64,000 nt of DNA from Mesonia sp008017825 (GCF_008017825.1 NZ_VRLS01000043.1:62001-126000), one strand, 5' to 3'. Numbered from the stretch's first letter, positions 43,064 to 51,341 are shown. Program-made: numbers and translations. The notes: generated by a model not told the origin, from the letters alone.

Positions 43064-44457
43064 TGTGGAAAGCACTTTACATAAAATATAAAATACCTCT
43101 TCTATTTTCAATCATTATATCGGTTTTGTATGCATCATTCGCTTACGATTTAGAGAGGTTTGATTTTATTAAGCTTATCACCATTTACACCGCATTATTT
43201 TTTCTCACCTACAAATTAATTCAATTTAATCATGGCAATTTTAAATTTCTATTGTTTGTTGGAATATTATTTCGATTGGTTTTTATTGGAGCATTGCCCA
43301 ATTTGTCACAAGATTTTTATCGGTTTATTTGGGATGGTCGGTTAATTGCAAATTTCATAAATCCGTACCTATTCACGCCAAATGAGTACCTCTTGAATGG
43401 CTATAATTATATCGCTCAAGCGGAAACATTAACAATAGAAATGGGTTCGTTAAGCGCGGGAAATTTTAGTAATTATCCACCCATCAATCAATTAATTTTT
43501 GGAGTTGCAGGTTTATTTCCTAAAACCTCCATTTTAGGATCGATTATCATTTTTAGAATTATAATACTTGCTGCCGATATTGGAATCTTATTTATAGGGC
43601 GTAAAATCTTAATAAAAATAGGAAAAGACCCAAAACATATATTCTGGTACTTTTTAAATCCTTTTATACTTATAGAACTTACTGGAAATCTCCATTTTGA
43701 AGGAGTAATGTTATTCTTTTTTCTAGCATCTATGTATGCTTTGATAAAAAATAAATGGTTAATCTCAGCCATTTTATTGGGAATTTCGGTTTCCGTAAAG
43801 CTTTTACCTTTACTCTTTCTCCCTTTGTTGTTTCAATGGTTTGTCAATAAAGATAAAAGCATTGACTGGAGAAAGAATTTTTTTAAACTAAGTCTCTACT
43901 ATGGAGTAGTATTTACTACCGTTGCAATTACTTTTCTACCTTTTATATCTCAAGAGCTGATTCAAAATTACAGTCAGACTATCGGACTTTGGTTTCAAAA
44001 GTTCGAATTTAATGCGAGTGTCTATTATCTTTTTCGTTGGGTAGGCTATCAATTGGTCGGCTGGAACACGATTGCGACTTTAGGTAAAATATTGCCTATA
44101 CTCGTATTGATTACCGTTCTAGCATTATCATTTTTTAGAAAAAATACTTCCGTAAAGCAATTATTTAGTGCAATGCTTATAGGTAGTTTTTGCTACTTTT
44201 CCTTGTCTACTACAGTGCATCCGTGGTACATCGCAACCCCTTTATTATTGAGTATTTTCACTCCTTATCGTTTTGCAATATTGTGGAGCTTTGTTGCCTT
44301 TTTTAGCTATTCTGCTTATACTATTGATGGCTTTCAAGAGAATTATGTACTTATCACTATAGAATATGGGGTGCTTTTTATTTTCGCTTTCGCGGAATTT
44401 TTTCCTACTCTGAAGCAGAAGATGTTATCCCAATATAAACATTTCGTACATAGATAA
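43063..44457 (+). CDS. GT-C type integral membrane glycosyltransferase (mannosyltransferase-like)
   Basis: The 464-aa protein has about eleven to twelve hydrophobic helices and the GT-C signature LSQDFYRFIWDGRLIA in the first periplasmic loop, with the acidic motif close to TM2. It then has NPYLFTPNEYL and YPPINQLIFG, as in alpha-mannosyltransferases that use polyprenyl-phosphate sugars. It would use the lipid-linked sugar made by the GT2 at 40893-41588. It is the last gene of the operon. Its 3' end overlaps the convergent LAB_N gene by 53 nt and contains the CGCTTTCGCGGAA palindrome copy (44385-44397). Confidence 0.82.
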   Translation: MWKALYIKYKIPLLFSIIISVLYASFAYDLERFDFIKLITIYTALFFLTYKLIQFNHGNFKFLLFVGILFRLVFIGALPNLSQDFYRFIWDGRLIANFINPYLFTPNEYLLNGYNYIAQAETLTIEMGSLSAGNFSNYPPINQLIFGVAGLFPKTSILGSIIIFRIIILAADIGILFIGRKILIKIGKDPKHIFWYFLNPFILIELTGNLHFEGVMLFFFLASMYALIKNKWLISAILLGISVSVKLLPLLFLPLLFQWFVNKDKSIDWRKNFFKLSLYYGVVFTTVAITFLPFISQELIQNYSQTIGLWFQKFEFNASVYYLFRWVGYQLVGWNTIATLGKILPILVLITVLALSFFRKNTSVKQLFSAMLIGSFCYFSLSTTVHPWYIATPLLLSIFTPYRFAILWSFVAFFSYSAYTIDGFQENYVLITIEYGVLFIFAFAEFFPTLKQKMLSQYKHFVHR

Positions 44458-45043
44458 TAGATCCGCCCAAATGCGAGGCTAAAAGTACAGGATCTTCTCT
44501 ATAAATAGCGTACACCAAAACAATAGCTGATCCTACTAAACTTAGCCACCAAAAACCTAAAGGCAAACTAGATTTTTTCTTATTTTCAGAATATACCCAT
44601 TGGTAAATAAACCTGAACGTGTATACCAGCTGACCGACAATTCCTGTTATAAGTAGCCAGGTACTAATTCCATTATTTTCTTGCTGAGAAAACATAAGGT
44701 TGTAATCAATATCAGCACCAAAAATGCCGTACCAAACCGCAAAAAAAGGAAAACCGATCACAATAAATTTAAAAATAAATGACGAAGGTTTCCATTCTTT
44801 TTGAAGAATAAGATTACGTATAAAAACAAAATAGATAATCGCTTGCCCGAGCATTATTGAAAAATCCCGACGTAAATATCCATAGAAGAAGAAAATAATG
44901 GCGGCTATTAAACTAAGCTTCCAAAAGATGACTGGAGTTTTTAATTTTTTAGCTTTTTCAGATTGAAACCATTGAATAATAATTCGAGAAGCAAATAGAA
45001 TTTGCGCGGTAAAACCAATACTGTAGATAATCCAATCGTGCAT
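44405..45043 (-). CDS. Membrane protein with two LAB_N (lipid A disaccharide synthase N-terminal-like) repeats
   Basis: The 212-aa protein has about six or seven membrane helices arranged as a tandem duplication. Repeat 1 is GFTAQILFASRIIIQWFQSE followed by LKTPVIFWKLSLIAAIIFF. Repeat 2 is GIVGQLVYTFRFIYQWVYSE followed by SSLPLGFWWLSLVGSAIVL. Each has the LAB_N pattern (FxxRxxxQWxxSE...P..FW..S). Family members are found with lipid-linked sugar transfer genes and may carry glycolipids. It converges with, and overlaps by 53 nt, the GT-C gene, so it is not in the same transcript, but the proximity fits a glycolipid theme. Confidence 0.83.
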   Translation of the reverse strand: MHDWIIYSIGFTAQILFASRIIIQWFQSEKAKKLKTPVIFWKLSLIAAIIFFFYGYLRRDFSIMLGQAIIYFVFIRNLILQKEWKPSSFIFKFIVIGFPFFAVWYGIFGADIDYNLMFSQQENNGISTWLLITGIVGQLVYTFRFIYQWVYSENKKKSSLPLGFWWLSLVGSAIVLVYAIYREDPVLLASHLGGSIIYVRNVYIGITSSASE

Positions 45044-45109
45044 AAATAAAGAAATAGACTCGCAAATAAAACAAAATTTATTTAAGCGAGTCTGGTATTT
45101 GGTAAAAGC

Positions 45110-46639
45110 TTAAGACTTTTTCGTTCGCTTGAGTTGATAAACGTCGGGTCTGCGATCTTTTAAATTGTGAACACTACCAAAGGTATGTAGTTCTCGTAAT
45201 AAATCTACATCTACATCGGCCACCAAAATCATTTCTGTATTGGGTGTAGCTTCTGCTTTTATTCCGTTAGACGGAAAAGAAAAATCACAAGGCGTAAATA
45301 CCGCCGATTGTGCATATTGAATATCCATGTTATGAACATTAGGTAAATTACCAACACTACCAGCGATGGCAACATAGCATTCATTCTCAACAGCTCTGGC
45401 TTGTGCACAAAGGCGCACACGAGAATAGCCATTTTGAGTATCAGTTAGGAAAGGGACAAATAGAATGTCCATTCCTTCATCAGATAACAAACGAGAAAGC
45501 TCTGGAAATTCTACATCGTAACAAATAAGAATACCTATTTTACCACAATCGGTGTCGAATGTTTTTAGTTCGTTACCGCGTTGCATTCCCCAAATTTTAG
45601 CTTCATCTGGTGTGACATGTATTTTTTCATAGCGTTCAACGCTTCCGTCTCTTTTGCACAAATAACCCACGTTGTAAAGGCGGCCATTAATGATTTCAGG
45701 CATACTTCCCGAAATGATATTAATGTTATAAGAGATCGAAAGTTCAGATAGTTTTTCTTTTACAGTCTCGGTGTAACTTGCTAACTCTCGAATCGCATCG
45801 GGTTCAGAAAGGTGATTGTATTTTGCCATGAGCGGCGCATTGAAAAACTCTGGAAACAAAGCAAAATCAGATCGATAACCTGCAAGACTATCAATAAAAT
45901 ATTCAGCTTGTTGCATTAAATCATCCATGTCTTTGTAAGAACGCATTTGCCACTGAATTAAACCTAATCGTACCACACTCTTATTCGCCGATGGCTTTTT
46001 TGTGGGTTTAGTATAATAAATATTATCCCATTCCATCAACACAGCATATTCTCCCGAAGCTTTATCGCCTTCTAAATATCCTTTTAAAACACGTACAGGG
46101 TGAAAATCATTAGAAAGCTGAAAGTTGAGTACAGGATCGTGTATTTCTTTTGCTTTTACTTTATCAATATACTGCTTTGGGGTAAGTTCTTTTGCAAATT
46201 TATGGTAATTAGGGATCCTACCGCCAAATACGATTCCTTTTAAATTAAGGCTTTCACAAACCTCTTTTCGGTAGTCATATAATCTTCTTCCCAAGCGTAA
46301 ACCACGATATTCAGGTTTAATAAAAACATCAATTCCGTAAAGGGTATCTCCATTCTTGTCGTGAACTTTAAAATTATCACCTCCTACAATATCTTGATAG
46401 GTATGATGATCTTCTACATCGTCTAATTCTACAATCATAGAAAGAGCGCACCCTGCAATATCTCCATTAATTTTAATTACAATTTGCCCTTCAGGAAAAA
46501 GTGAAATCAATTGCCCAATTTCATCTAACTTCCAGTACGAGTTAGGCATCGAGCCATAAGAGGAAACCGTAGCTTCTTTTAATTCTTCAAAATCCTCGAT
46601 GGTGAGGTATTTTAACTCAATGTTTTCTATTTTATCCAT
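45110..46639 (-). CDS. GNAT acetyltransferase - nitrilase superfamily fusion protein
   Basis: The 509-aa protein joins a GNAT N-acetyltransferase (residues 8-205; acetyl-CoA loop FIKPEYRGLRLGRRLY) to a carbon-nitrogen hydrolase (about 222-505). The nitrilase triad is complete: Glu264 (FPEFF), Lys339 (YEKIHVTPDE) and Cys373 (ICYDVEFPE). The hydrolase type suggests an amidase acting on a small amide, carbamoyl or guanidine-derived compound. The arginine decarboxylase/agmatinase cluster lies upstream on the same strand, separated by a REP-like element and a hairpin. A role in modifying agmatine, putrescine or another polyamine derivative is inference. Confidence 0.9.
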   Translation of the reverse strand: MDKIENIELKYLTIEDFEELKEATVSSYGSMPNSYWKLDEIGQLISLFPEGQIVIKINGDIAGCALSMIVELDDVEDHHTYQDIVGGDNFKVHDKNGDTLYGIDVFIKPEYRGLRLGRRLYDYRKEVCESLNLKGIVFGGRIPNYHKFAKELTPKQYIDKVKAKEIHDPVLNFQLSNDFHPVRVLKGYLEGDKASGEYAVLMEWDNIYYTKPTKKPSANKSVVRLGLIQWQMRSYKDMDDLMQQAEYFIDSLAGYRSDFALFPEFFNAPLMAKYNHLSEPDAIRELASYTETVKEKLSELSISYNINIISGSMPEIINGRLYNVGYLCKRDGSVERYEKIHVTPDEAKIWGMQRGNELKTFDTDCGKIGILICYDVEFPELSRLLSDEGMDILFVPFLTDTQNGYSRVRLCAQARAVENECYVAIAGSVGNLPNVHNMDIQYAQSAVFTPCDFSFPSNGIKAEATPNTEMILVADVDVDLLRELHTFGSVHNLKDRRPDVYQLKRTKKS

Positions 46640-46660
46640 AGTTGAATTTTATTTATTTGG

Positions 46661-46753
46661 GCGCTACCCAAGGGTCGGGCTTTCGGCAGTCGCTTTTAAG
46701 TTTTGCTGAGGCAAAAATTAAAGAGCTTCAACAATCGCCTTAATCCCTAGCGC
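46661..46753. repeat. REP-like structured intergenic palindromic element
   Basis: The ends are inverted repeats: GCGCTACCC...AGGG at the left and CCCTAGCGC at the right (GCGCTA 46661-46666, TAGCGC 46748-46753). Inside, CTTTTAAGTTTTGC (about 46693-46706) pairs with GCAAAAATTAAAG (46711-46723) around a 4-nt loop. The GC-rich left part (GGGTCGGGCTTTCGGCAGTCGC) stands out from the AT-rich surroundings. It lies between the GNAT-nitrilase start and the end of the polyamine cluster. I recall similar elements dispersed in flavobacterial genomes; only one copy was noticed here. Confidence 0.6.
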
Positions 46754-46787
46754 AAAAAAGCTTTTCTTATAAATATTGTTATACAAG

Positions 46788-46833
46788 AAAGCGGAGCAAC
46801 GTAAAAAAAATCATTTTTAAATTACTCCGCTTT
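46788..46833 (-). terminator. Likely terminator of the polyamine operon
   Basis: AAAGCGGAG and CTCCGCTTT form a 9-bp stem with a 28-nt AT-rich loop. On the minus strand the structure is followed by the weak T-tract CTTG, so termination strength is uncertain. It lies 18-63 nt past the DHS-like gene stop. Confidence 0.45.
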
Positions 46834-46850
46834 TTTAATTTTAGCTTGTG

Positions 46851-47831
46851 CTACATATTTAATAAATAAGCAAAAATAAGTGGAGCTACAATGGTAGCAT
46901 CACTTTCTATAATAAACTTAGGAGTGTCTAAATCTAATTTTCCCCAAGTAATTTTTTCATTAGGTACAGCTCCTGAGTACGATCCGTAACTGGTAGTAGA
47001 ATCTGAAATCTGACAGAAATAGCTCCAAAACGGAGTGTCTGTTCTTTCCATATCTTGGTAAAGCATAGGAACTACGCAAATAGGAAAATCTCCTGCAATA
47101 CCACCTCCAATTTGGAAGAAACCAATTCCGTTTTTAGAATTATCAGTGTACCAATCTGCTAGGAAAGTCATGTATTCTATTCCAGATTTTACTGTGCTAG
47201 CTTTTAACTCTCCTTTCATAACATAGCTGGCAAAAATGTTTCCCATAGTGCTGTCTTCCCACCCTGGAACGACAATAGGTAAGTTTTTTTCCGCGGCAGC
47301 GTACATCCAAGAATCTTTAAGGTCTATTTCATAATATTCTTCAAGAACACCACTTAATAGTAATTTATACATATACTCATGTGGGAAATAACGTTCGCCA
47401 CTTGCTTCTGCATCTTTCCAGATTTTTACAATATGTTTTTGTAATCTTCTAAAAGCTTCCTCTTCGGGAATACAAGTATCGGTAACTCTATTAAGTCCCT
47501 TTTCTAATAAATCCCATTCTTCTTTAGGAGTTAAATCGCGATAATTAGGAATTCTTTTGTAGTGACTGTGCGCTACTAAATTCATAATATCTTCTTCTAA
47601 GTTAGCTCCTGTACAAGAGATGATTTGCACTTTATCTTGGCGAATCATTTCTGCAAATATTTTACCTAGTTCTGCAGTACTCATAGCTCCTGCTAGAGAA
47701 ACTAACATTTTTGCACCTCCGTTAAGTTGATCTTCGTAAGCTTTTGCAGCATCTACAACACTTGCAGCATTAAAGTGCAAGTAATATTTTTCTATAAATT
47801 GAGATATGGCTCCTTTATTCTTCATCGTCAT
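46851..47831 (-). CDS. Deoxyhypusine-synthase-like protein lacking the catalytic lysine
   Basis: The 326-aa protein has the deoxyhypusine synthase fold: LVSLAGAMSTAELGKIFAEM, ISCTGANLEED, VVPGWEDSTMGNIF, FQIGGGIAGDFPICVVPM and, at the end, EKITWGKLDLDTPKFIIESD. Human DHS has GGGVVKHHI, whose Lys329 forms the enzyme-imine intermediate; aligned here the residue is Gly247 (GGGIAGDF). The product is unlikely to make hypusine, since bacteria lack eIF5A. Bacterial relatives are proposed to form homospermidine or other aminobutylated polyamines. It overlaps speB by 17 nt, so it belongs to the arginine-to-polyamine operon. Confidence 0.88.
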   Translation of the reverse strand: MTMKNKGAISQFIEKYYLHFNAASVVDAAKAYEDQLNGGAKMLVSLAGAMSTAELGKIFAEMIRQDKVQIISCTGANLEEDIMNLVAHSHYKRIPNYRDLTPKEEWDLLEKGLNRVTDTCIPEEEAFRRLQKHIVKIWKDAEASGERYFPHEYMYKLLLSGVLEEYYEIDLKDSWMYAAAEKNLPIVVPGWEDSTMGNIFASYVMKGELKASTVKSGIEYMTFLADWYTDNSKNGIGFFQIGGGIAGDFPICVVPMLYQDMERTDTPFWSYFCQISDSTTSYGSYSGAVPNEKITWGKLDLDTPKFIIESDATIVAPLIFAYLLNM

Positions 47832-48693
47832 TTTCGTTATGGTTTTCGTATTTAAATTTGTAGCTCAGCATTTTGTAATAAAGTTTTGCGGCTAAAAAAT
47901 CTGAAGATTTCTCTTCTTTATTAGGACAAAGTTCTACAATATCAAAACCTACTACATTTTTCTTTTTAAAGATAAGTTTTAAAAACTCTAAGGTTTCATA
48001 CCAAAAAAGTCCGCCTGGTTCTGGAGTTCCTGTACTTGGCATAATAGAAGGATCAAATGCATCTAAGTCTATCGTTAGAAAAACATTAGGTGTCATTTGT
48101 CCAATGGCATCATCCATCCAGTCCTCATATAGATCGTGAGCGAAATAGACTTGGTTTTCATCCATATACTCCAATTCTTCTCCATCCATAGAACGAATAC
48201 CTACCTGAATAAGATTGGTGGTTTTACTCGCTTCGTGAACCGCACAAGCGTGATTGCAAGAAGAGCCTTCGTATTCTTTGCGAAGGTCTGCATGAGCATC
48301 TATTTGTACCACCGTTAAATCTGGGAAAGCCTCATTAAAAGCTCTAATACTACCAATAGAAATAGAATGTTCGCCTCCAAAAAGAGTAACAAATTTGTCT
48401 TGCTTAATGTAGTTTTTAGTGGTTTTATGCACTGCTTCTACCATCTTTTCTGGTGAAGTATTTTCGGTAACAGGAGGAGTTAAATAAACTCCTTTTTTGT
48501 AAACCTCAGATCGTGTTTCAATATCGTATAATTCCATATTTTCTGAAGCATCTAGAAAAGCTTGCGGACCTTTGTCTGCTCCCTTTTGCCAGGTGCTAGT
48601 CCCATCGTAAGGAACCGGAATTAATACCACTTTTGCTTCATCTAAACGAGCATATTTGTCTGGAATGCCAGCATAATTTTTTTTAGTTGTCAT
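47815..48693 (-). CDS. speB: Agmatinase (ureohydrolase family)
   Basis: The binuclear manganese site of ureohydrolases is intact: GGEHS with His109, D132-A-H134-A-D136 and TIDLDAFDP with Asp209 and Asp211. SCNHACAVHE lies in the substrate loop. The 292-aa enzyme would hydrolyse agmatine, made by the adjacent arginine decarboxylase, to putrescine and urea. It overlaps speA by 11 nt upstream and the DHS-like gene by 17 nt downstream. Because some members of this family take related guanidino compounds such as aminopropylagmatine, substrate choice is not fully fixed by sequence. Confidence 0.92.
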   Translation of the reverse strand: MTTKKNYAGIPDKYARLDEAKVVLIPVPYDGTSTWQKGADKGPQAFLDASENMELYDIETRSEVYKKGVYLTPPVTENTSPEKMVEAVHKTTKNYIKQDKFVTLFGGEHSISIGSIRAFNEAFPDLTVVQIDAHADLRKEYEGSSCNHACAVHEASKTTNLIQVGIRSMDGEELEYMDENQVYFAHDLYEDWMDDAIGQMTPNVFLTIDLDAFDPSIMPSTGTPEPGGLFWYETLEFLKLIFKKKNVVGFDIVELCPNKEEKSSDFLAAKLYYKMLSYKFKYENHNENDDEE

Positions 48694-50083
48694 CGTAGCC
48701 TAAAATTTTAAGTAAGTCTTCACTTTTTTGTTGGTTGCTAAATAATTTTGTGGTGATGTTGCCATCTTTATCTTTATCGATTAAAATATGTTTAGGGCTA
48801 GGAATAAGACAGTGCTGTAATCCTCCAAAGCCTCCAATACTTTCTTGGTAAGCTCCCGTATTAAAGAAGCCTATATAAAGAGGTTTTTCTTTTTTGTATT
48901 TGGGTAAATAAATAGCGTTCATATGCTGTTCACTATTATAATAATCATCGCTATCGCAAGTTAAACCGCCTAGTAAAACCCTTTCATACTCATCTTCCCA
49001 TCGGTTTATAGCCAACATAATAAAACGCTTATTGATGGCCCAAGTATCTGGTAGAGTAGTGATGAAAGAAGAATTGATCATATTCCATTTTTCACGATCA
49101 TTTTGTTGCTTTTGGTAAAGCACCTCATAAATAGCTCCGCCGCTTTCACCTACCGTAAAGCTACCAAATTCAGTAAAAATATTAGGAACAGGAACTTCTG
49201 CTTCTTCACAGAAATTATTAATTTGATTAATAATCTCATCAATCATATATTGATAATCATACTCAAAGTGCAGAGAGTTTTTTATAGGAAAACCACCGCC
49301 AATATTAAGGCTGTCAAGTGTTGGGCAGATTTTTTTTAATCGAACATACACTTTTAAACATTTTACGAGTTCGTTCCAATAATAGGCAGTATCACGAATA
49401 CCAGTATTGATGAAGAAATGAAGCATTTTAAGCTCTACTTTCTCATTATTCTTAATTTGATCTTCGTAAAATGGAACAATATTGCGGTAACCGATTCCTA
49501 ACCTTGAAGTGTAAAACTCGAATTTTGGTTCTTCTTCTGAAGCAATACGAATTCCGATTTTAAAATCGTCTTTTACTTCTTCCGAAAGTAAATCTATTTC
49601 TTCATAATTATCAATAATAGGAATACAGTTAGAATGCCCATTATTGATTAGTCTTGCGATGTTAGAAACGTATTGAGCACGTTTAAAACCATTGCAAATG
49701 ATAAAGGTATCTTTATTGATCTTGCCCTTTTTCATCATTTTCTCAACAATATCAATATCAAAAGCAGATGATGTTTCAATATGAATATCGTTGGTAAGAG
49801 CTTCATCTAAGACATGCTGAAAGTGGGAACTCTTTGTACAATAGCAATAGTTATAATTACCCTTATAATTATTCTTTTCGATGGCGTTATTAAACCAGCC
49901 TTTAGCTCGTTGAATATTCTCTGATATTTTAGGTAAATAGGTAAACTTTAATGGAGCGCCATATTCTTTGATCAATTCCATTAAGTTAATGTCGTGAAAT
50001 TCTAAGTTATTATCTTTTAACTTAAATTCCTCTTGAGGGAAATAGTAGGTTTGACTTATAAGGTCAATATACTTTGTATTCAT
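48683..50083 (-). CDS. speA: Arginine decarboxylase (alanine-racemase-fold PLP enzyme)
   Basis: The PLP Lys84 is in YCTKSSHFQH, near the N-terminal end of the TIM barrel. It is followed by glycine-rich LNIGGGFPIKN and the C-terminal beta domain with LLGGLTCDSDDYY (catalytic Cys/Asp) and FFNTGAYQESIGGFGG. The enzyme converts arginine to agmatine. At 466 aa it is much shorter than E. coli SpeA (658 aa), because the helical insert and C-terminal bundle are missing, as is common in Bacteroidota. It is the first gene of the speA-speB-DHS-like operon. An imperfect palindrome lies about 100 nt upstream. Confidence 0.92.
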   Translation of the reverse strand: MNTKYIDLISQTYYFPQEEFKLKDNNLEFHDINLMELIKEYGAPLKFTYLPKISENIQRAKGWFNNAIEKNNYKGNYNYCYCTKSSHFQHVLDEALTNDIHIETSSAFDIDIVEKMMKKGKINKDTFIICNGFKRAQYVSNIARLINNGHSNCIPIIDNYEEIDLLSEEVKDDFKIGIRIASEEEPKFEFYTSRLGIGYRNIVPFYEDQIKNNEKVELKMLHFFINTGIRDTAYYWNELVKCLKVYVRLKKICPTLDSLNIGGGFPIKNSLHFEYDYQYMIDEIINQINNFCEEAEVPVPNIFTEFGSFTVGESGGAIYEVLYQKQQNDREKWNMINSSFITTLPDTWAINKRFIMLAINRWEDEYERVLLGGLTCDSDDYYNSEQHMNAIYLPKYKKEKPLYIGFFNTGAYQESIGGFGGLQHCLIPSPKHILIDKDKDGNITTKLFSNQQKSEDLLKILGYDDN

Positions 50084-50401
50084 TATGAGTTTTTAAAATA
50101 TTAAGCATTACTTGAAATACCTGTAAAAGGTAAATATAAATTTATAAATGAAGCTTAAATTAAAGTAAAATTTGAAGTTTAGAGGTTGGCTTAAAAGCTA
50201 ACTTCTGGAAGAAAGTAAGTGTTGCAGAGGAAGTAAACTTAAAAAACCGGTTGCTTACCTTGTAAACTATTGTTATAAAAAACTTCCCGTTTTTTAACAA
50301 TCCGAAATTTGAAAGAGAGTTCAATTAAATCTGTTAAATTCGAAACAAATAAAATCAATTTTTTATTACTGTGGAATAGGCTAAATGTTAAATTTTAGCA
50401 T
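50084..50401. other. Intergenic region upstream of speA
   Basis: The stretch holds no reading frame with coding features. It contains an imperfect inverted repeat at 50181-50206 (AGAGGTTGGCTT-AAAAGCTAACTTCT, two mismatches that could be G-U pairs) and a T-rich AT background. No recognisable promoter consensus or riboswitch was found. The rluB terminator follows at 50402. Confidence 0.4.
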
Positions 50402-50428
50402 AAAAAAAGAGCCTTATAAAAGGCTCTT
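50402..50428 (-). terminator. Terminator after the rluB-type gene
   Basis: AAGAGCCT-TATAAA-AGGCTCTT; on the minus strand it is followed by a run of seven T residues, 22 nt beyond the stop. Confidence 0.88.
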
Positions 50429-50450
50429 AATACGTTTAAGGTATTGATAA

Positions 50451-51281
50451 TTATATCATTCCTAAATTAATCACTTCTTGTTTAGTTAAGTGACGATAAT
50501 TTCCTCTAGGTAAATCTTTCTTAGTTAAGCCTCCGTAAACTACGCGGTCTAATTTTACGATTTCATAGCCTAATTTCTTGAATAAACGCTGTACAATGTG
50601 TTGGCGAGTACTTTTAAGTTCGATGCCCACTTGTCTCTTAGGTTGATTATCTACATAGCTAATGTCATCTACCTTTAGACTACCATCTTCTAAGGTGATA
50701 CCTTCTCTAATTTTCTCTAAATCGATTTGGTCTAAGTTCTTATTAAGTTCCACATGGTACAGCTGTCTAATACCTTGTTTGGGACTCGATAAATTTTTAG
50801 CCATAGTGCCATCGTTAGTAAACAATAATAGTCCCATGCTACTGGTATCTAATTTTCCTACTGGACTCAGTTTAGATTTTGAGGCTCCGGCAACCAAATC
50901 CATAACAGTACGGTTGTTTCTTTCTAAGCTTCCGGTAACGTAAAAACCACTTGGTTTATTAAGTAGTACATACTCTTTACGCTCAGGAGTAATTTTTCTT
51001 CCGTCAAATTTAACTTCATCAGTAAGTTTAACTTTATAGCCCATTTCTGTAATGACATCTCCGTTTACACGTACACTTCCTGCAGAGATGTATATATCTG
51101 CATCTCTACGAGAACAAACTCCCGCATTAGCAATGTATTTATTAAGACGCATTCCTGCTTGAGGATCTTTAACTTGTTGATCTACTTTTACTTTATTTTT
51201 TGGAGCAGATTTTCTGTCTTTATTAAAAGGCTTATCCTTCTTCTTCATATTTCCTTTTCCTGTATTTCTTGAGTTGCCCAT
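50451..51281 (-). CDS. RluB/RluE/RluF-type rRNA pseudouridine synthase
   Basis: The ATG at 51281 gives MGNSRNTGKGNMKKKDK, a lysine-rich tail, then an S4 RNA-binding domain (residues about 43-85, MRLNKYIANAGVCSRRDADI). The RsuA/RluB catalytic domain follows. The catalytic Asp is in VGKLDTSSMGLLLFTNDG, and KPSGFYVTG and GIRQLYHVELN are further family motifs. The enzyme isomerises a uridine in 23S or 16S rRNA; the exact site is not shown by sequence. The -7 box TACCTTTG (minus strand, 51297-51304) lies 15 nt upstream. It is separated from the mevalonate genes by 60 nt. Confidence 0.93.
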   Translation of the reverse strand: MGNSRNTGKGNMKKKDKPFNKDRKSAPKNKVKVDQQVKDPQAGMRLNKYIANAGVCSRRDADIYISAGSVRVNGDVITEMGYKVKLTDEVKFDGRKITPERKEYVLLNKPSGFYVTGSLERNNRTVMDLVAGASKSKLSPVGKLDTSSMGLLLFTNDGTMAKNLSSPKQGIRQLYHVELNKNLDQIDLEKIREGITLEDGSLKVDDISYVDNQPKRQVGIELKSTRQHIVQRLFKKLGYEIVKLDRVVYGGLTKKDLPRGNYRHLTKQEVINLGMI

Positions 51282-51296
51282 AATGGTAATTTTTTG

Positions 51297-51304
51297 CAAA
51301 GGTA
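51297..51304 (-). promoter_or_regulatory. -7 promoter box for the rluB-type gene (TACCTTTG)
   Basis: Exact TAnnTTTG match on the minus strand, followed by C, 15 nt before the ATG. No clear -33 element was found. Confidence 0.45.
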
Positions 51305-51341
51305 CAATATAAATAAATGATTATCGTACTATTTATTTTTC

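Noticed and set aside
46851..47831. Genuine deoxyhypusine synthase acting on eIF5A
   Set aside because: Bacteria lack eIF5A and the catalytic Lys is replaced by Gly in this copy.
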